A stretch of 64,000 bases of DNA from Martinezella lusitana (lineage in GTDB: Bacteria > Pseudomonadota > Alphaproteobacteria > Rhizobiales > Rhizobiaceae). Under the pieces are notes generated by a model. It saw only the letters and a list, made by a program, of their open reading frames with translations, searched no databases and was not told where the DNA came from. Made by a program: the position numbers and the translations under genes. The stretch spans positions 248,001 through 312,000 of the forward strand of contig NZ_JAFEVL010000020.1 of assembly GCF_016901135.1 (NCBI RefSeq). Direction: 5' to 3'. This document shows, piece by piece, positions 18,220-27,288 of this stretch (position 1 is its first letter; the number at the start of each line of letters is the position of its first letter).

Positions 18220-19518
18220 TTAGCCGCTCGCGCTTCTGGAGGCAGGCGCCGGTGACGACAGCGACATGACGATGTCTTCCATCGGTGCAAGCTGTTCCAG
18301 CGGCCCGATCGCCGAAAGCGTCGGTACTGTATCGAAGAACAGTCGGCCGGCAAGATCCGTCAGGCGTTCGATGGTGATGCCTTCCAGGCGCTCCAGCATC
18401 TCCTGGTTCGGGATGGGGCGGCCATAAAGCATCATCTGTCGGGCGACCTGGCCGGCACGGGCAGCCGGGCTCTCCTGGCCCATCAACAGCTGCGCGCGGA
18501 TCTGGGCGCGGGCGCGCTCGATTTCCTGCTGCTGGATGTCGTGTGAGGACTTATGCAGCTCGTTCACGATGACGGGCAGCAGCTCCGGCAGGTTCTCGCC
18601 GCCGGTGGCGGCGTGGATTCCGAAGATGCCGGTATCGGAGAAGCCCCAATGAAATGCGTAGACCGAATAGCAGAGACCCCGGAATTCGCGCACTTCCTGG
18701 AAGAGACGCGAGGACATGCCTCCGCCGAGGATATTGGCAAGGATCTGCGAACAGTAGAAGTCGCGCGTGTGGTAGGCACGGCCTTCGAAGCCCAGGAGGA
18801 TCTGCGCATCCATCAGGTCGCGCGTTTCGCGGATGTTGCCGCCGATATAACGCGCAGGCTCGATAACAGGTGGAGCGGACGGTTTCAGGGGCAGGCTGGA
18901 AAAGCGCTCTTCGACCTGACGCACGAAGCTCTCATGGTCGACCGCACCGGCAGCCACGACGAACATGCGATCGGTCGTGTAGTTGCGGCCGAGGTAACTA
19001 CGAATCTGCTCCGGCGAAAACGAGACGACGGTTTCCGGCGTACCGAGAATTGCACGGCCGAGTGTCTGGCCGCGATAGGCGACCTCGGAGAATTTGTCGA
19101 AGACTACGTCATCCGGCGTGTCGTTCGCCGCATTGATTTCCTGCAGGATAACCTGCTTTTCGCGGGCCAGCTCCTCCTCTTCGAAGGCGGACTCCGTCAG
19201 GATGTCGGCAAGAATATCGACCGCGAGCGGTACATGGTCCTTCAGCACGCGCGCATAATAGGAGGTCGTTTCGGTCGAGGTAGCGGCATTGACTTCGCCG
19301 CCGACATTCTCGATCTCCTCGGCGATTTGCCGGGCGGAGCGCCGCGCCGTACCCTTGAACGCCATATGCTCGAGCAGATGCGCGATCCCGTGTTCTGCCT
19401 CGGTTTCGTTACGCGAACCCGACTTGATCCAAACGCCGAGTGCCACGCTTTCGAGGTGTGGCATCGATTGGGTTGCTACTGTCAGCCCGGACGCAAGCCG
19501 GGTGCATTCCACTGTCAT
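18220..19518 (-). CDS. M16 zinc peptidase, mitochondrial-processing-peptidase-like
   Basis: 432 residues. The inverted zinc motif HLLEHMAFKGT is at about residue 46, and the distal Glu lies in ENVGGEVNAATSTE. The second half is the inactive M16 domain (GLCYSVYAFHWG). Gene order thrC followed by this peptidase is common in Rhizobiales. Its ATG overlaps the thrC stop by four bases. The physiological substrate is unknown. Confidence 0.94.
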   Translation of the reverse strand: MTVECTRLASGLTVATQSMPHLESVALGVWIKSGSRNETEAEHGIAHLLEHMAFKGTARRSARQIAEEIENVGGEVNAATSTETTSYYARVLKDHVPLAVDILADILTESAFEEEELAREKQVILQEINAANDTPDDVVFDKFSEVAYRGQTLGRAILGTPETVVSFSPEQIRSYLGRNYTTDRMFVVAAGAVDHESFVRQVEERFSSLPLKPSAPPVIEPARYIGGNIRETRDLMDAQILLGFEGRAYHTRDFYCSQILANILGGGMSSRLFQEVREFRGLCYSVYAFHWGFSDTGIFGIHAATGGENLPELLPVIVNELHKSSHDIQQQEIERARAQIRAQLLMGQESPAARAGQVARQMMLYGRPIPNQEMLERLEGITIERLTDLAGRLFFDTVPTLSAIGPLEQLAPMEDIVMSLSSPAPASRSASG

Positions 19519-20936
19519 CGCTTGTCTTTCCGCGTCTGTTGTTCCCCGGCCCGGGCATGCTTGCCGATAAAACTTTCCACGGCTTTAAGCTCCGGATCGA
19601 GAACGTCGAAACGCTCCTCCCTGGTCATCAGACCAGCAAGCCACGTTGGAAGCGCTGGGTCAATACCACATGCGGATTTTACTGCGGCGGGGAATTTTGC
19701 CGGATGCGCGGTGGCAAGCGTCACCATCGGGCTCGTCGACCGCTCGTTCTTCTCTGCCACGAAGACGCCGATGGCCGTGTGGGGATCGAGCAGATAACCC
19801 GTTTCTGCCAGTGTTTTGCGGATCGTCTCGGCCACCTGCTTTTCGCTGGCACGGCCGGCGCGGAAGTCCTTCTTGATGAACTTCAACGCATCTTCGCTGA
19901 TCGAAAAACCGTTCGACTGCTTCAGGCTTTCCATCGCGGCGCGCACCTTTGAGGCATCGCGGCCATGCGCTTCGAACAACAGTCGCTCGAAGTTGGAGGA
20001 GATCTGAATATCCATCGACGGCGCGCTGGTGGCCTTGACCTCGCGCATCTCGTAGCGGCCGGTCTTCAGCATGCGAGCGAGGATATCGTTCTCGTTGGTG
20101 GCGATCACCAGGCGGTCGATCGGCAGGCCCATCCGCTTGGCGACATAGCCGGCGAAAATATCGCCGAAATTACCTGTCGGTACGGTGAAGGAAATTTTCC
20201 GATCGGGGCCGCCAAGCGCGACGGCGGCGGTGAAATAATAGACCACCTGCGCCATGATTCGCGCCCAGTTGATCGAATTGACGCCGGAAAGCCTGACCTT
20301 GTCGCGGAAGCCGGCATCGTTGAACATGGCTTTGACGAGGTTCTGGCAATCGTCGAAATTGCCGTTGATCGCCAGCGCATGCACATTGGCTGCGGTCGAG
20401 GTGGTCATCTGCCGCTGCTGTACCGGCGAGACCTTGCCATGCGGAAAGAGAATGAAGATGTCGGTGCGCTCACGGCCGGCAAAAGCGTCGATCGCCGCGC
20501 CGCCGGTATCGCCCGATGTGGCGCCGACGATCGTTGCCTTTTGCCCGCGCTTTTCCAGCGCATGGTCCATCAGCCGCGCGAGCAGCTGCATGGCGACATC
20601 CTTGAAGGCGAGCGTCGTGCCGTGGAACAGCTCCATGATGAAGCTGTTCGGGCCGGTCTGCACCAATGGCGTTACCGCCGGATGGCGGAAGGTGGCGTAG
20701 GCATCGTCGATCATGCCGCGGAAGACATCGGCCGGGATTTCGCCGTTGGTGAAGGGCGACAGGACGGCGAAGGCGACGTCCTGGTAGCTCTTGCCGCGGA
20801 AGGCGCGGATCTCTTTTTTCGTCAGGATAGGCCATTCACGGGGAACGTAGAGCCCGCCGTCACGGGCAAGGCCGGCCAGGAGGGCGTCGCAGAAGCCAAG
20901 GGCAGGGGCTTCTCCCCGCGTTGAGATATAGTCCAC
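19515..20936 (-). CDS. thrC: Threonine synthase
   Basis: Converts O-phosphohomoserine to threonine with pyridoxal phosphate. 473 residues. The N-terminus MDYISTRGEAPALGF is typical; the PLP lysine is in TTLAFKDVAMQLL and the phosphate-binding GATSGDTGGAAI follows. The product of ThrB (5204) is its substrate, but the two genes are 13 kb apart. Confidence 0.96.
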   Translation of the reverse strand: MDYISTRGEAPALGFCDALLAGLARDGGLYVPREWPILTKKEIRAFRGKSYQDVAFAVLSPFTNGEIPADVFRGMIDDAYATFRHPAVTPLVQTGPNSFIMELFHGTTLAFKDVAMQLLARLMDHALEKRGQKATIVGATSGDTGGAAIDAFAGRERTDIFILFPHGKVSPVQQRQMTTSTAANVHALAINGNFDDCQNLVKAMFNDAGFRDKVRLSGVNSINWARIMAQVVYYFTAAVALGGPDRKISFTVPTGNFGDIFAGYVAKRMGLPIDRLVIATNENDILARMLKTGRYEMREVKATSAPSMDIQISSNFERLLFEAHGRDASKVRAAMESLKQSNGFSISEDALKFIKKDFRAGRASEKQVAETIRKTLAETGYLLDPHTAIGVFVAEKNERSTSPMVTLATAHPAKFPAAVKSACGIDPALPTWLAGLMTREERFDVLDPELKAVESFIGKHARAGEQQTRKDKR

Positions 20937-21249
20937 GGTCTAGAATTCCTTTGGTCGCAAAATTGCCTGAGTGTTCGGTTGAGAGAGTAGAGGAACGAAG
21001 CGACGGTAGCCTGTCTTTTTGCGTCGGATCAGCCGCGTGGTTTTCGCGTTTGCGCAAGGCGCGTGGGATCAGCGCCGGCCGGCGGCAGTTTGTGCCAATA
21101 TGTCGATCTCGAAAAGTGAGCCAAAACGGTGTCTACCCAATCGATTTTTCGCTGCGTCGCTGGTATAGACCATCGCCAAGTGTCATAAAAGGCCCGTCGG
21201 ACAGGCTTCAAGCCGATAATGTGAATTGTATGGAGAGGGTGGAATAATA
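20937..21249. other. Divergent intergenic region, thrC and lipoprotein gene
   Basis: 313 bases that must hold both promoters. Open frames on each strand lack ribosome sites and recognisable features. No clear operator or riboswitch seen. Confidence 0.5.
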
Positions 21250-21876
21250 GTGTTTGGCAGGGTTTCGCGTCGTCTTTTTTCCGCTTCGCTTCTGGTATTG
21301 CTGACTGGTTGCAGCTCTCTTGGTCTTGGCGGCAGCAGTGACAAGCAGCCGGGAACGGATGTTACAGTCGCACCGCAGGCGGGTACCATCGGGGCTGCTC
21401 CGCAGGTAACCGGCGGTCAGGCCTATGTCGCCGGCAAATGCCCGCAGGTTACCATCCCCGACCAGGCAGGCGTCTACCGGATTTACGCCAAGGGCGCCAA
21501 GGATGATCCGAACCAGTTGACCTATCAGGCCTCGCTGGCGCAGGCGACGCGCCAGTGCACGACCGATGGCACCAATCTCGGGATTCATGTCGCCGTGCAA
21601 GGGCGTCTGGTCGCCGGCCCGATGGGTAGCTCCGGCAAGGTGACCCTGCCGATCCATGTCGCTGTCATGGACAACGAGACCGCGCTTTACAGCAAGACCA
21701 TCAACTACACAGCTGAAATTCCGCCGGGCGAGAGCACGGCCCAGTTCCTCTTCACGGACGACGATATCAGCGTCACCGGTGGTTCTGGCGGTTTTACCAT
21801 CGTCCAGGTCAGTTTCGACCAGGGGCCGCAGAAGCCTGACAAGGGTGAGAAGCCGGCACGCAAGAAGCGCCACTAA
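21250..21876 (+). CDS. Putative outer-envelope lipoprotein
   Basis: 208 residues. A type II signal ends in LLVLLTGC, the lipobox. The mature part is beta-rich with no recognised enzyme motif and ends in a Lys/Arg-rich tail (KPARKKRH). GTG 21250 follows GGAGAGGGTGGA; the upstream TTG at 21226 is not needed for the signal peptide. Function unknown. Confidence 0.82.
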   Translation: MFGRVSRRLFSASLLVLLTGCSSLGLGGSSDKQPGTDVTVAPQAGTIGAAPQVTGGQAYVAGKCPQVTIPDQAGVYRIYAKGAKDDPNQLTYQASLAQATRQCTTDGTNLGIHVAVQGRLVAGPMGSSGKVTLPIHVAVMDNETALYSKTINYTAEIPPGESTAQFLFTDDDISVTGGSGGFTIVQVSFDQGPQKPDKGEKPARKKRH

Positions 21877-21950
21877 GCACACGTCGCCCGCGCATCCGGC
21901 CTGCGCCGCGATTGTGTGGGCGCATATGTCATTCGCGATGAAATGAAAAA

Positions 21951-21985
21951 GAAAAGGCCCTGCCGCGAGGCAGGGCCTTTTCTTT
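21951..21985 (+). terminator. Bidirectional terminator
   Basis: Perfect 14-base arms (21951-21964 and 21969-21982) around a GCGA tetraloop, with A-rich and T-rich flanks. It serves the lipoprotein gene on the plus strand and the HAD gene at 22001 on the minus strand. Confidence 0.95.
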
Positions 21986-22000
21986 GCAGCCTGCGATGTC

Positions 22001-22693
22001 TCACAAAACGCCATCCCATTCGGCCAGAGCCATGACGATGCCAGGCAGGTCGACCATGCGGGCAATCACGGTTTCCGCGCCGGCATCGGTCAGCTTGTCG
22101 GCATGCGAAGGATAGGTGTGCGAAGCGCCGGTGAAGCCGATGACACGCATGCCGGCGGCGCGCGCCGCCTGGACGCCGTGGACCGAATCTTCGACGACGA
22201 TTGTGTTGGCGGGATTGGCGTTCATCTGCTCGGCGCCGTGCAGGAAAATGTCCGGCTTGGGCTTCACACGGTCGGCGCCGAGATCCTTGGCGGAGTAGAT
22301 ATGCGGCGCAAACAGCTTGATGTAGCCGACCTTGGTCAGCATCATGTCGAGGCGGGCGGAGCTGGAGTTTGAGCAGACACAGCGCGGCATCGGCAGTCGC
22401 GACAGCGCGAGCGGAACGCCGGGAATCGCCTGGACATCGTTGGCGAGCCGCAGATCCAGCAGTTTTTCCGATTTGTCGAGCAGCGATGCGGAGAGCGGGA
22501 TGCTGGCTTCGCGCTCGACTTCGAACAGAATGTTGCGCCAGGTCATGCCGGCGAAGCGCTCGCCCATTTCCTCGGTGCTGATCGGATAGCCTGCATCCGT
22601 CAGCAGTTTGGATTCGACGTCTGCCGCGATGATTTCCGAATCGACCAGAACGCCGTCACAGTCGAAGATGATGAGGTCGAATCCATTGCTCAT
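22001..22693 (-). CDS. HAD-superfamily phosphatase, beta-PGM/CbbY-like
   Basis: 230 residues. Motif I FDCDGVLVDSE at residues 10-20, motif II CSNSS, motif III with KPKPDIFLHG and motif IV VVEDSVHGVQAARAAGM are all present, with a helical cap between I and II. Likely a sugar-phosphate or phosphoglycolate-type phosphatase or mutase; substrate open. ATG 22693 places motif I close to the N-terminus. Confidence 0.92.
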   Translation of the reverse strand: MSNGFDLIIFDCDGVLVDSEIIAADVESKLLTDAGYPISTEEMGERFAGMTWRNILFEVEREASIPLSASLLDKSEKLLDLRLANDVQAIPGVPLALSRLPMPRCVCSNSSSARLDMMLTKVGYIKLFAPHIYSAKDLGADRVKPKPDIFLHGAEQMNANPANTIVVEDSVHGVQAARAAGMRVIGFTGASHTYPSHADKLTDAGAETVIARMVDLPGIVMALAEWDGVL

Positions 22694-22927
22694 GAGAATT
22701 GCTGCCTTTGATGAGGGCTGGGTACGGCATGTTCCGGCAAAACCGCCCGTGTCTCGAAACATGCTCAGAAAAATGACCGTCGCGCTTTACACGATAAGCC
22801 GGCAAAGCTCAACCAATTGGCGGGCATGGCTGTGCTGCGCTGAGGGAAGGGGTCGGCAAAGTTCAAAAGGCTTCATGACTGCGGCTTGTCGCTCGACAAT
22901 CCGTAAGCCCGGCTTTAAGGATCAGCC

Positions 22928-23596
22928 ATGGCCAAGGAGCGTGACGACACCATTGCCAGCCGCATCAGCCGGGTGCTTGCCGACCGCATCATCCGTGGCG
23001 AGATCGCGCCCGATGCCCGGCTGCGGCAGGATCATATCGCCGAGGAGTTCGGCGCCAGCCATGTGCCGGTGCGCGAGGCATTCCGGCGGCTGGAAGCGCA
23101 GGGCCTGGCGATCAACTTGCCGCGTCGCGGCGTTCGCGTCGCCTCCTTCGATCTCAAGGAGGTCCGCGAAGTCGCCGAAATGCGCGCGGCACTCGAGGGT
23201 CTCGCCTTGAAGCATGCGGCGCAGCACCTGACGCCTGCCATGCTGGATGCCGCCGAGGAGGCGACGCGGGAAGGCGATGCCGCCGGCGATGTCCGTGCCT
23301 GGGAAGAGGCCAATCGCCGCTTCCATCGTCTCATCCTGGCGCCCTGCGGCATGGCGCGCTTGCTGGCCGCAATCGACGATCTGCACGCCGCCAGCGCCCG
23401 CTTTCTTTTCTCGGCATGGCAATCCGGCTGGGAAAAGCGCACGGACCATGATCATCGCGCCATCCTGGCCGCCCTTCGCCAAGGGCGAACCGACGAGGCT
23501 GCCGCCATCCTGCAGAAGCACGTCCAATGGATCGGTCGCGCTCCTGTGCGCACGCCCTCTGGGTCGACGCGTGAAGCCTTCGCGATCGTCGGTTAA
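22928..23596 (+). CDS. bioR: BioR-type GntR/FCD transcriptional repressor of biotin genes
   Basis: 222 residues: an N-terminal GntR winged helix (DRIIRGEIAPDARLRQDHIA, VPVREAFRRLEAQGL) and a C-terminal FCD all-helical sensor. BioR is the known alphaproteobacterial repressor of biotin synthesis and uptake and binds TTATMKATAA-type sites. Two such sites lie downstream (23609 and 23849), the second in front of bioY, which supports the assignment over other FCD regulators. No site is seen upstream of bioR itself. Confidence 0.88.
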   Translation: MAKERDDTIASRISRVLADRIIRGEIAPDARLRQDHIAEEFGASHVPVREAFRRLEAQGLAINLPRRGVRVASFDLKEVREVAEMRAALEGLALKHAAQHLTPAMLDAAEEATREGDAAGDVRAWEEANRRFHRLILAPCGMARLLAAIDDLHAASARFLFSAWQSGWEKRTDHDHRAILAALRQGRTDEAAAILQKHVQWIGRAPVRTPSGSTREAFAIVG

Positions 23597-23608
23597 GCGT
23601 CCAAAAAA

Positions 23609-23618
23609 TTATAGATAA
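23609..23618 (+). promoter_or_regulatory. BioR operator 1
   Basis: TTATAGATAA, a match to the known BioR consensus TTATMKATAA, 12 bases after the bioR stop. It is the exact reverse complement of the site at 23849. Confidence 0.75.
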
Positions 23619-23848
23619 TTTGAAGTGGGAGCGCTCGCGCGGCTCATCCGTCGACGGCTGGAGTCGGCTCTTTCCATCTTAGCGGCGGTGCAGAGCCTGA
23701 TTTAAATCTCTGTGTCTGAGGGCGCGCCCACTATTTTTTTCCTTTTGAATCCCCAGATTTCCAGGCATCTTGCCCATAGCGCAATTTTACACTGCCTCCG
23801 CTTGCCTTGACCTATAAACTCGGCCATAAAATAGATGGGAATTAAAAA

Positions 23849-23858
23849 TTATCTATAA
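23849..23858 (+). promoter_or_regulatory. BioR operator 2 in the bioY promoter
   Basis: TTATCTATAA, 18 bases before the bioY ATG and just upstream of its AAGGAG. At this position a bound repressor would cover the promoter or transcription start. Confidence 0.88.
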
Positions 23859-23876
23859 TTTCTAAAAGGAGAGCTT

Positions 23877-24467
23877 ATGTCCCTGCTGCATCATCATGAA
23901 GAAACCGCCTTTGACCCGTTGCGCATTGCTCAACGGTCGCTGGTCGTCAAGGCCGCCTTCGTTCTCGCCGGAACGCTAGCGCTGGCGCTCGCGTCGCAGA
24001 TTTCGGTGCCGATGGTGCCGGTGCCGATCACCATGCAGACCTTTGCGATCACCATGATCGGCGCTCTCTACGGCTGGCGTCTCGGCGCGATCACTATTCT
24101 GGCGTGGCTTGGCGAAGCCATGGTCGGTTTTCCGGTGCTCGCCGGTGGCGCAGGCGGCATCGCGCCCTTCATGGGGCCTACGGCCGGCTATCTCGTCTCC
24201 TTCCCGATCATTGGTGCGCTGGTCGGCTGGCTTGCCGAGCGCGGCTGGAACGGCGACCGCGTCGTGCGTAGTTTCCTCGCCCATCTCTCGGCCAATATCC
24301 TGTGCCTTGCGATCGGTGGCGCATGGCTTGCAGCTCTGATCGGCGCTGAAAAGGGCTGGCTCTTCGGCGTCGCTCCCTTCATCCTCGGCGCCGTGCTGAA
24401 ATCCGCCCTTGCGGCGGCTGCGCTGAAGGCGACCAAGGTCTATGGCGGCAAGGCAAAGCTGAATTGA
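23877..24467 (+). CDS. bioY: Biotin transporter S component
   Basis: 196 residues, six predicted helices. The BioY signature is clear: SQISVPMVPVPITMQTFAI and GALYGWRLGAITILAWLGEAM, then PTAGYLVSFP. It binds biotin and works with the ECF energising module or alone in some rhizobia; no bioMN genes are in the window. AAGGAGAGCTT before ATG 23877 is a strong ribosome site. Confidence 0.96.
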   Translation: MSLLHHHEETAFDPLRIAQRSLVVKAAFVLAGTLALALASQISVPMVPVPITMQTFAITMIGALYGWRLGAITILAWLGEAMVGFPVLAGGAGGIAPFMGPTAGYLVSFPIIGALVGWLAERGWNGDRVVRSFLAHLSANILCLAIGGAWLAALIGAEKGWLFGVAPFILGAVLKSALAAAALKATKVYGGKAKLN

Positions 24468-24889
24468 CCGTTCGGCTTCGCGCCCACCATCTGCTCTGCA
24501 TGCTGACGTTCGTCGGTGAAGGCTATACGCCTGTTTTCACCGACAATTATCGCCGCATCGCCGAGCGTCTGACAAAAGGGGAGGAGATCAAGCTGGTCTC
24601 CGGCCCGGACGATATCTGCGCACCGCTTCTGGACGAGATGGAGCCGCACTGTTTCAAGACGTCGGTCATCGAGCGGGACGCTGCCGCTCTTGCGGACGTG
24701 GTGGCCCAGCTGGGCGAAGAAATCGAAATAGGCGCGGTACTGGTGCCAGATGCCGCCTTGCTTGCAAAACTGCGGCGGAATTTCGCCAGCGGCGAGATTC
24801 GCCACGCCTGCCTTGGTTGCGAATGGGGAGATCTCTGCAGCCGAATTGCTGCCGGAAATTTCGCCGACGTCCTGATCGGCCACGCCTAA
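24464..24889 (+). CDS. DUF1284 protein
   Basis: 141 residues. Starts MTVRLRAHHLLCMLTFVGEGY, the family hallmark, and has a cysteine-rich end (HACLGCEWGDLCSRIA) that could bind a metal cluster. The TTG start overlaps the bioY stop, so the two are co-translated. Role unknown; position suggests a link to biotin uptake. Ends two bases into the convergent ArsR gene. Confidence 0.87.
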   Translation: MTVRLRAHHLLCMLTFVGEGYTPVFTDNYRRIAERLTKGEEIKLVSGPDDICAPLLDEMEPHCFKTSVIERDAAALADVVAQLGEEIEIGAVLVPDAALLAKLRRNFASGEIRHACLGCEWGDLCSRIAAGNFADVLIGHA

Positions 24890-25584
24890 GAGAGGTCGCT
24901 CGCCTCGATCGGAAAGAGCGCCAGAAAACGGCGCTCGCCTTCCGGGGTAAAGAAGATCGAGCGGCTGTTTTCGGTTCGCCGCGCCCAGCCCTTGTCGAGA
25001 AAATTCGAAAGAAGTGCCTTGCCGAGACTGCCGGCGAGATGGGCGCGGCGTTCACTCCAGTCCAAGCAGGATCGGCAGAGCGGACGCCGGCTCGACCGCA
25101 ATCCGGATACGTCTATGCCGATCGAACCAAGGTGGGTCTCGCCCTGCGCCGTCAGGCTCAGGCCTTCGCCCATGGCCGAAATCGAGCCGCCTTCTATCAG
25201 GCTGTCGAGCATGCGCACGCCAAAGTCGCCAGCGAGATGATCGTAGCAGATGCGCGCCTTGCGCAGCGCCGGCTCCTTCGGGCCTGGGCGATGACGCAGA
25301 TGGCCACGGCTGGCGGCAAAACCCATGATACCCTCAAGCAGCTTGCCGACGCCGTCATCGGCCAGCGCGAAATAGCGATGCCGGCCCTGCTTGCGTTGCG
25401 TCAGCAATCCGCCCGCTTCGAGCTTGGCAAGATGCGAGCTTGCCGTCTGCAGCGTCACGCCTGCCGCCGCCGCGAGCTCGGTCGCCGTCAGCGCACGGCC
25501 GCCCATCAATGCCGTCAGCATGTTCGCCCGCGCCGGATCGCCCATCAGCGAGCCGATCTGCGCTATGTCAGGACCTTCCTTCAT
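24886..25584 (-). CDS. ArsR-family regulator with C-terminal extension
   Basis: 232 residues. An N-terminal winged helix (LTATELAAAAGVTLQTASSHLAKLEAGG recognition part about 28-56) is followed by GRHRYFALADDGV, then an unusual 130-residue C-terminal domain with a CRSCLDW cysteine pair. The first methionine of the open frame (25644) lies 20 residues earlier, but MKEGPDIAQ at 25584 fits the family. It is divergent from the NIPSNAP and monooxygenase-like pair and probably controls it. Confidence 0.87.
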   Translation of the reverse strand: MKEGPDIAQIGSLMGDPARANMLTALMGGRALTATELAAAAGVTLQTASSHLAKLEAGGLLTQRKQGRHRYFALADDGVGKLLEGIMGFAASRGHLRHRPGPKEPALRKARICYDHLAGDFGVRMLDSLIEGGSISAMGEGLSLTAQGETHLGSIGIDVSGLRSSRRPLCRSCLDWSERRAHLAGSLGKALLSNFLDKGWARRTENSRSIFFTPEGERRFLALFPIEASDLS

Positions 25585-25655
25585 ACTTCGATCGTAACCG
25601 AAGCATCTCCGTTCCGCAATGTGCGAAAACACCCCCATCAGCAAAGGAGAAAGCC

Positions 25656-25985
25656 ATGATCACCTGTTTCATCCGCTACCAGATCGACCCCTTCAAGCAG
25701 GATGCCTTTGCCGAGTATGGCAAGGCCTGGGGCCAGATCATCCCGCGCAACGGTGCCGATCTCATCGGCTATTTCGCCCCGCATGAGGGCTCTTTGACGA
25801 CAGCCTACGGCGTCTACAATATCGAGAACCTGGCCGCCTACGAGGCCTATCGCAAGAGCCTGGCCGCCGATCCGCTCGCCCAGGCGAATCACGATTTCTC
25901 CCGCCGTGAGCGTTTCATCTTGCAGGAGGATCGTATTTTCCTGAAAAATGTATCCCTGCCGCATACTCCGAGGATATCGCCATGA
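25656..25985 (+). CDS. NIPSNAP family protein
   Basis: 109 residues with a ferredoxin-like dimeric fold: MITCFIRYQIDPFKQDAFAEYGKAW and YFAPHEGSLTTAYGVYNIENL. Known family proteins are small and of unclear function. AAAGGAGAAAGCC sets ATG 25656. Overlaps the next gene by four bases. Confidence 0.88.
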   Translation: MITCFIRYQIDPFKQDAFAEYGKAWGQIIPRNGADLIGYFAPHEGSLTTAYGVYNIENLAAYEAYRKSLAADPLAQANHDFSRRERFILQEDRIFLKNVSLPHTPRISP

Positions 25986-26347
25986 TCGCAGTCATTTTCG
26001 AAGTCGTCCCCCATCCCGATGAGCGTCAGCACTATCTCGACATAGCCGGAAAGCTGCGCGCCGAACTCGAAACGATCGATGGTTTCATCTCCATCGAACG
26101 CTTCGAGAGTCTCAGCCAGAGCGGCAAGATCCTGTCGCTTTCCTTCTGGCGCGACGAGGCGGCGGTCAAGGAGTGGCGCAACCGCGAAGCCCACCGCGCG
26201 GCGCAGAAGGCCGGTCGAGGAACTGTTTTTGCGGACTACCGTCTGCGTATCGCCCATGTCGTCCGCGACTACGGCATGAACGAGCGGGACGAGGCGCCGG
26301 CCGATAGCCGGGCAATTCATGATTCAGCCGAAAGGGCTGGGGCCTAA
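25982..26347 (+). CDS. Antibiotic biosynthesis monooxygenase (ABM) domain protein
   Basis: 121 residues with VIFEVVPHPDERQHYLDIA and DGFISIERFESL, then LSFWRDEAAVKEWRN, as in ABM-fold proteins. Translationally coupled to the NIPSNAP gene. Probably a dimeric heme- or quinone-related oxygenase-like protein; substrate unknown. Confidence 0.87.
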   Translation: MIAVIFEVVPHPDERQHYLDIAGKLRAELETIDGFISIERFESLSQSGKILSLSFWRDEAAVKEWRNREAHRAAQKAGRGTVFADYRLRIAHVVRDYGMNERDEAPADSRAIHDSAERAGA

Positions 26348-26365
26348 TAGTCGGCCTCGGCAAAG

Positions 26366-27190
26366 TCAAAGCTCCTGCATGACAAGTGAGCGGATGCGGT
26401 CGGCAACCGAGCTGTCGGCGGGGGTATAGATGATCAAACCAAGATCGGGTCGGCCATCGACAGCAAAGGCGGAATATTCCAGCTCGATAGGACCAAGTTT
26501 GGGATGGCGCAGGTGCTTTATTCCTTCCCCCTGGACGTGAACGTTATTCTCAAGCCACAACGCTTCGAATTCCGAGCTGACTTTGCAGAGTTCATCGACA
26601 AGTTCGCTGACTTCGGACACCGCGCCGGCGCGGGCCGCATCGGCCCGGAAGGCTCCGACCACAAAACGGGCCAGGTTCTCCCAGTCATGCTGTGCAGTGC
26701 GAATGGCGGGATTGCCGAATAGCAGGCGCAGAATATTGCGTTGCTCGACGGGAAGTGCGCCATAGTCGGTCAAGACCACGGCCGCGGCGCGGTTCCATGC
26801 GACGACATCCCAGGTGGCGGTCTTGATCAAGGCAGGACTTGCGTCGAGCGAGTCCAGCAGGCGTTGCAGCCGGGGGGTGACGCCTTCGGCGGTCTTGTAG
26901 CGAACCTCGGGTGGCCGCCCGAGCCCCAACATGAAAAGATGTTCGCGCTCCGGTTCGGTCAGCATCAGCCCGGTGGCGATCCGGTTCAATACGTCCGAAG
27001 AGGGAGAGCCGCCGCGACCCTGCTCCAACCATGTGTACCAGGTGGGGCTTATGTTGGCGCGTTGGGCCACCTCTTCCCTGCGCAGTCCGGGTGTGCGTCG
27101 ACGCCCCGAAAAGCCGAAGGTCGCGGGATCAAGCCGGTTGCGGCGATCCTTCAGGAAGGCTCCCAATGAGTTGCCGGTATTGATCGGCAT
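26366..27190 (-). CDS. XRE regulator with MmyB-like ligand-binding domain
   Basis: 274 residues. The N-terminal HTH reads TPGLRREEVAQRANISPTWYTWLEQGRG (recognition residues about 34-58), and the C-terminal half has the MmyB-like domain (WDVVAWNRAAA, RNILRLLFGNP). Such proteins sit next to short-chain reductase genes and often regulate them; here the divergent epimerase at 27289 is the likely target. Confidence 0.92.
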   Translation of the reverse strand: MPINTGNSLGAFLKDRRNRLDPATFGFSGRRRTPGLRREEVAQRANISPTWYTWLEQGRGGSPSSDVLNRIATGLMLTEPEREHLFMLGLGRPPEVRYKTAEGVTPRLQRLLDSLDASPALIKTATWDVVAWNRAAAVVLTDYGALPVEQRNILRLLFGNPAIRTAQHDWENLARFVVGAFRADAARAGAVSEVSELVDELCKVSSEFEALWLENNVHVQGEGIKHLRHPKLGPIELEYSAFAVDGRPDLGLIIYTPADSSVADRIRSLVMQEL

Positions 27191-27288
27191 GACGATCCTG
27201 TTAGCAATTATAATATGATGAGGTCACTACTTTAACAGAATAAAGGATGGTCGGATAGTGCGTACTCGACCAACAAGGAGACGTCATC

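Noticed and set aside
18553..19797. 414-codon plus-strand frame opposite the M16 peptidase
   Set aside because: Shadow; spans two real genes on the other strand.
20921..21247. 108-codon frame between thrC and the lipoprotein gene
   Set aside because: No ribosome site or recognisable sequence, and it overlaps the thrC start region.
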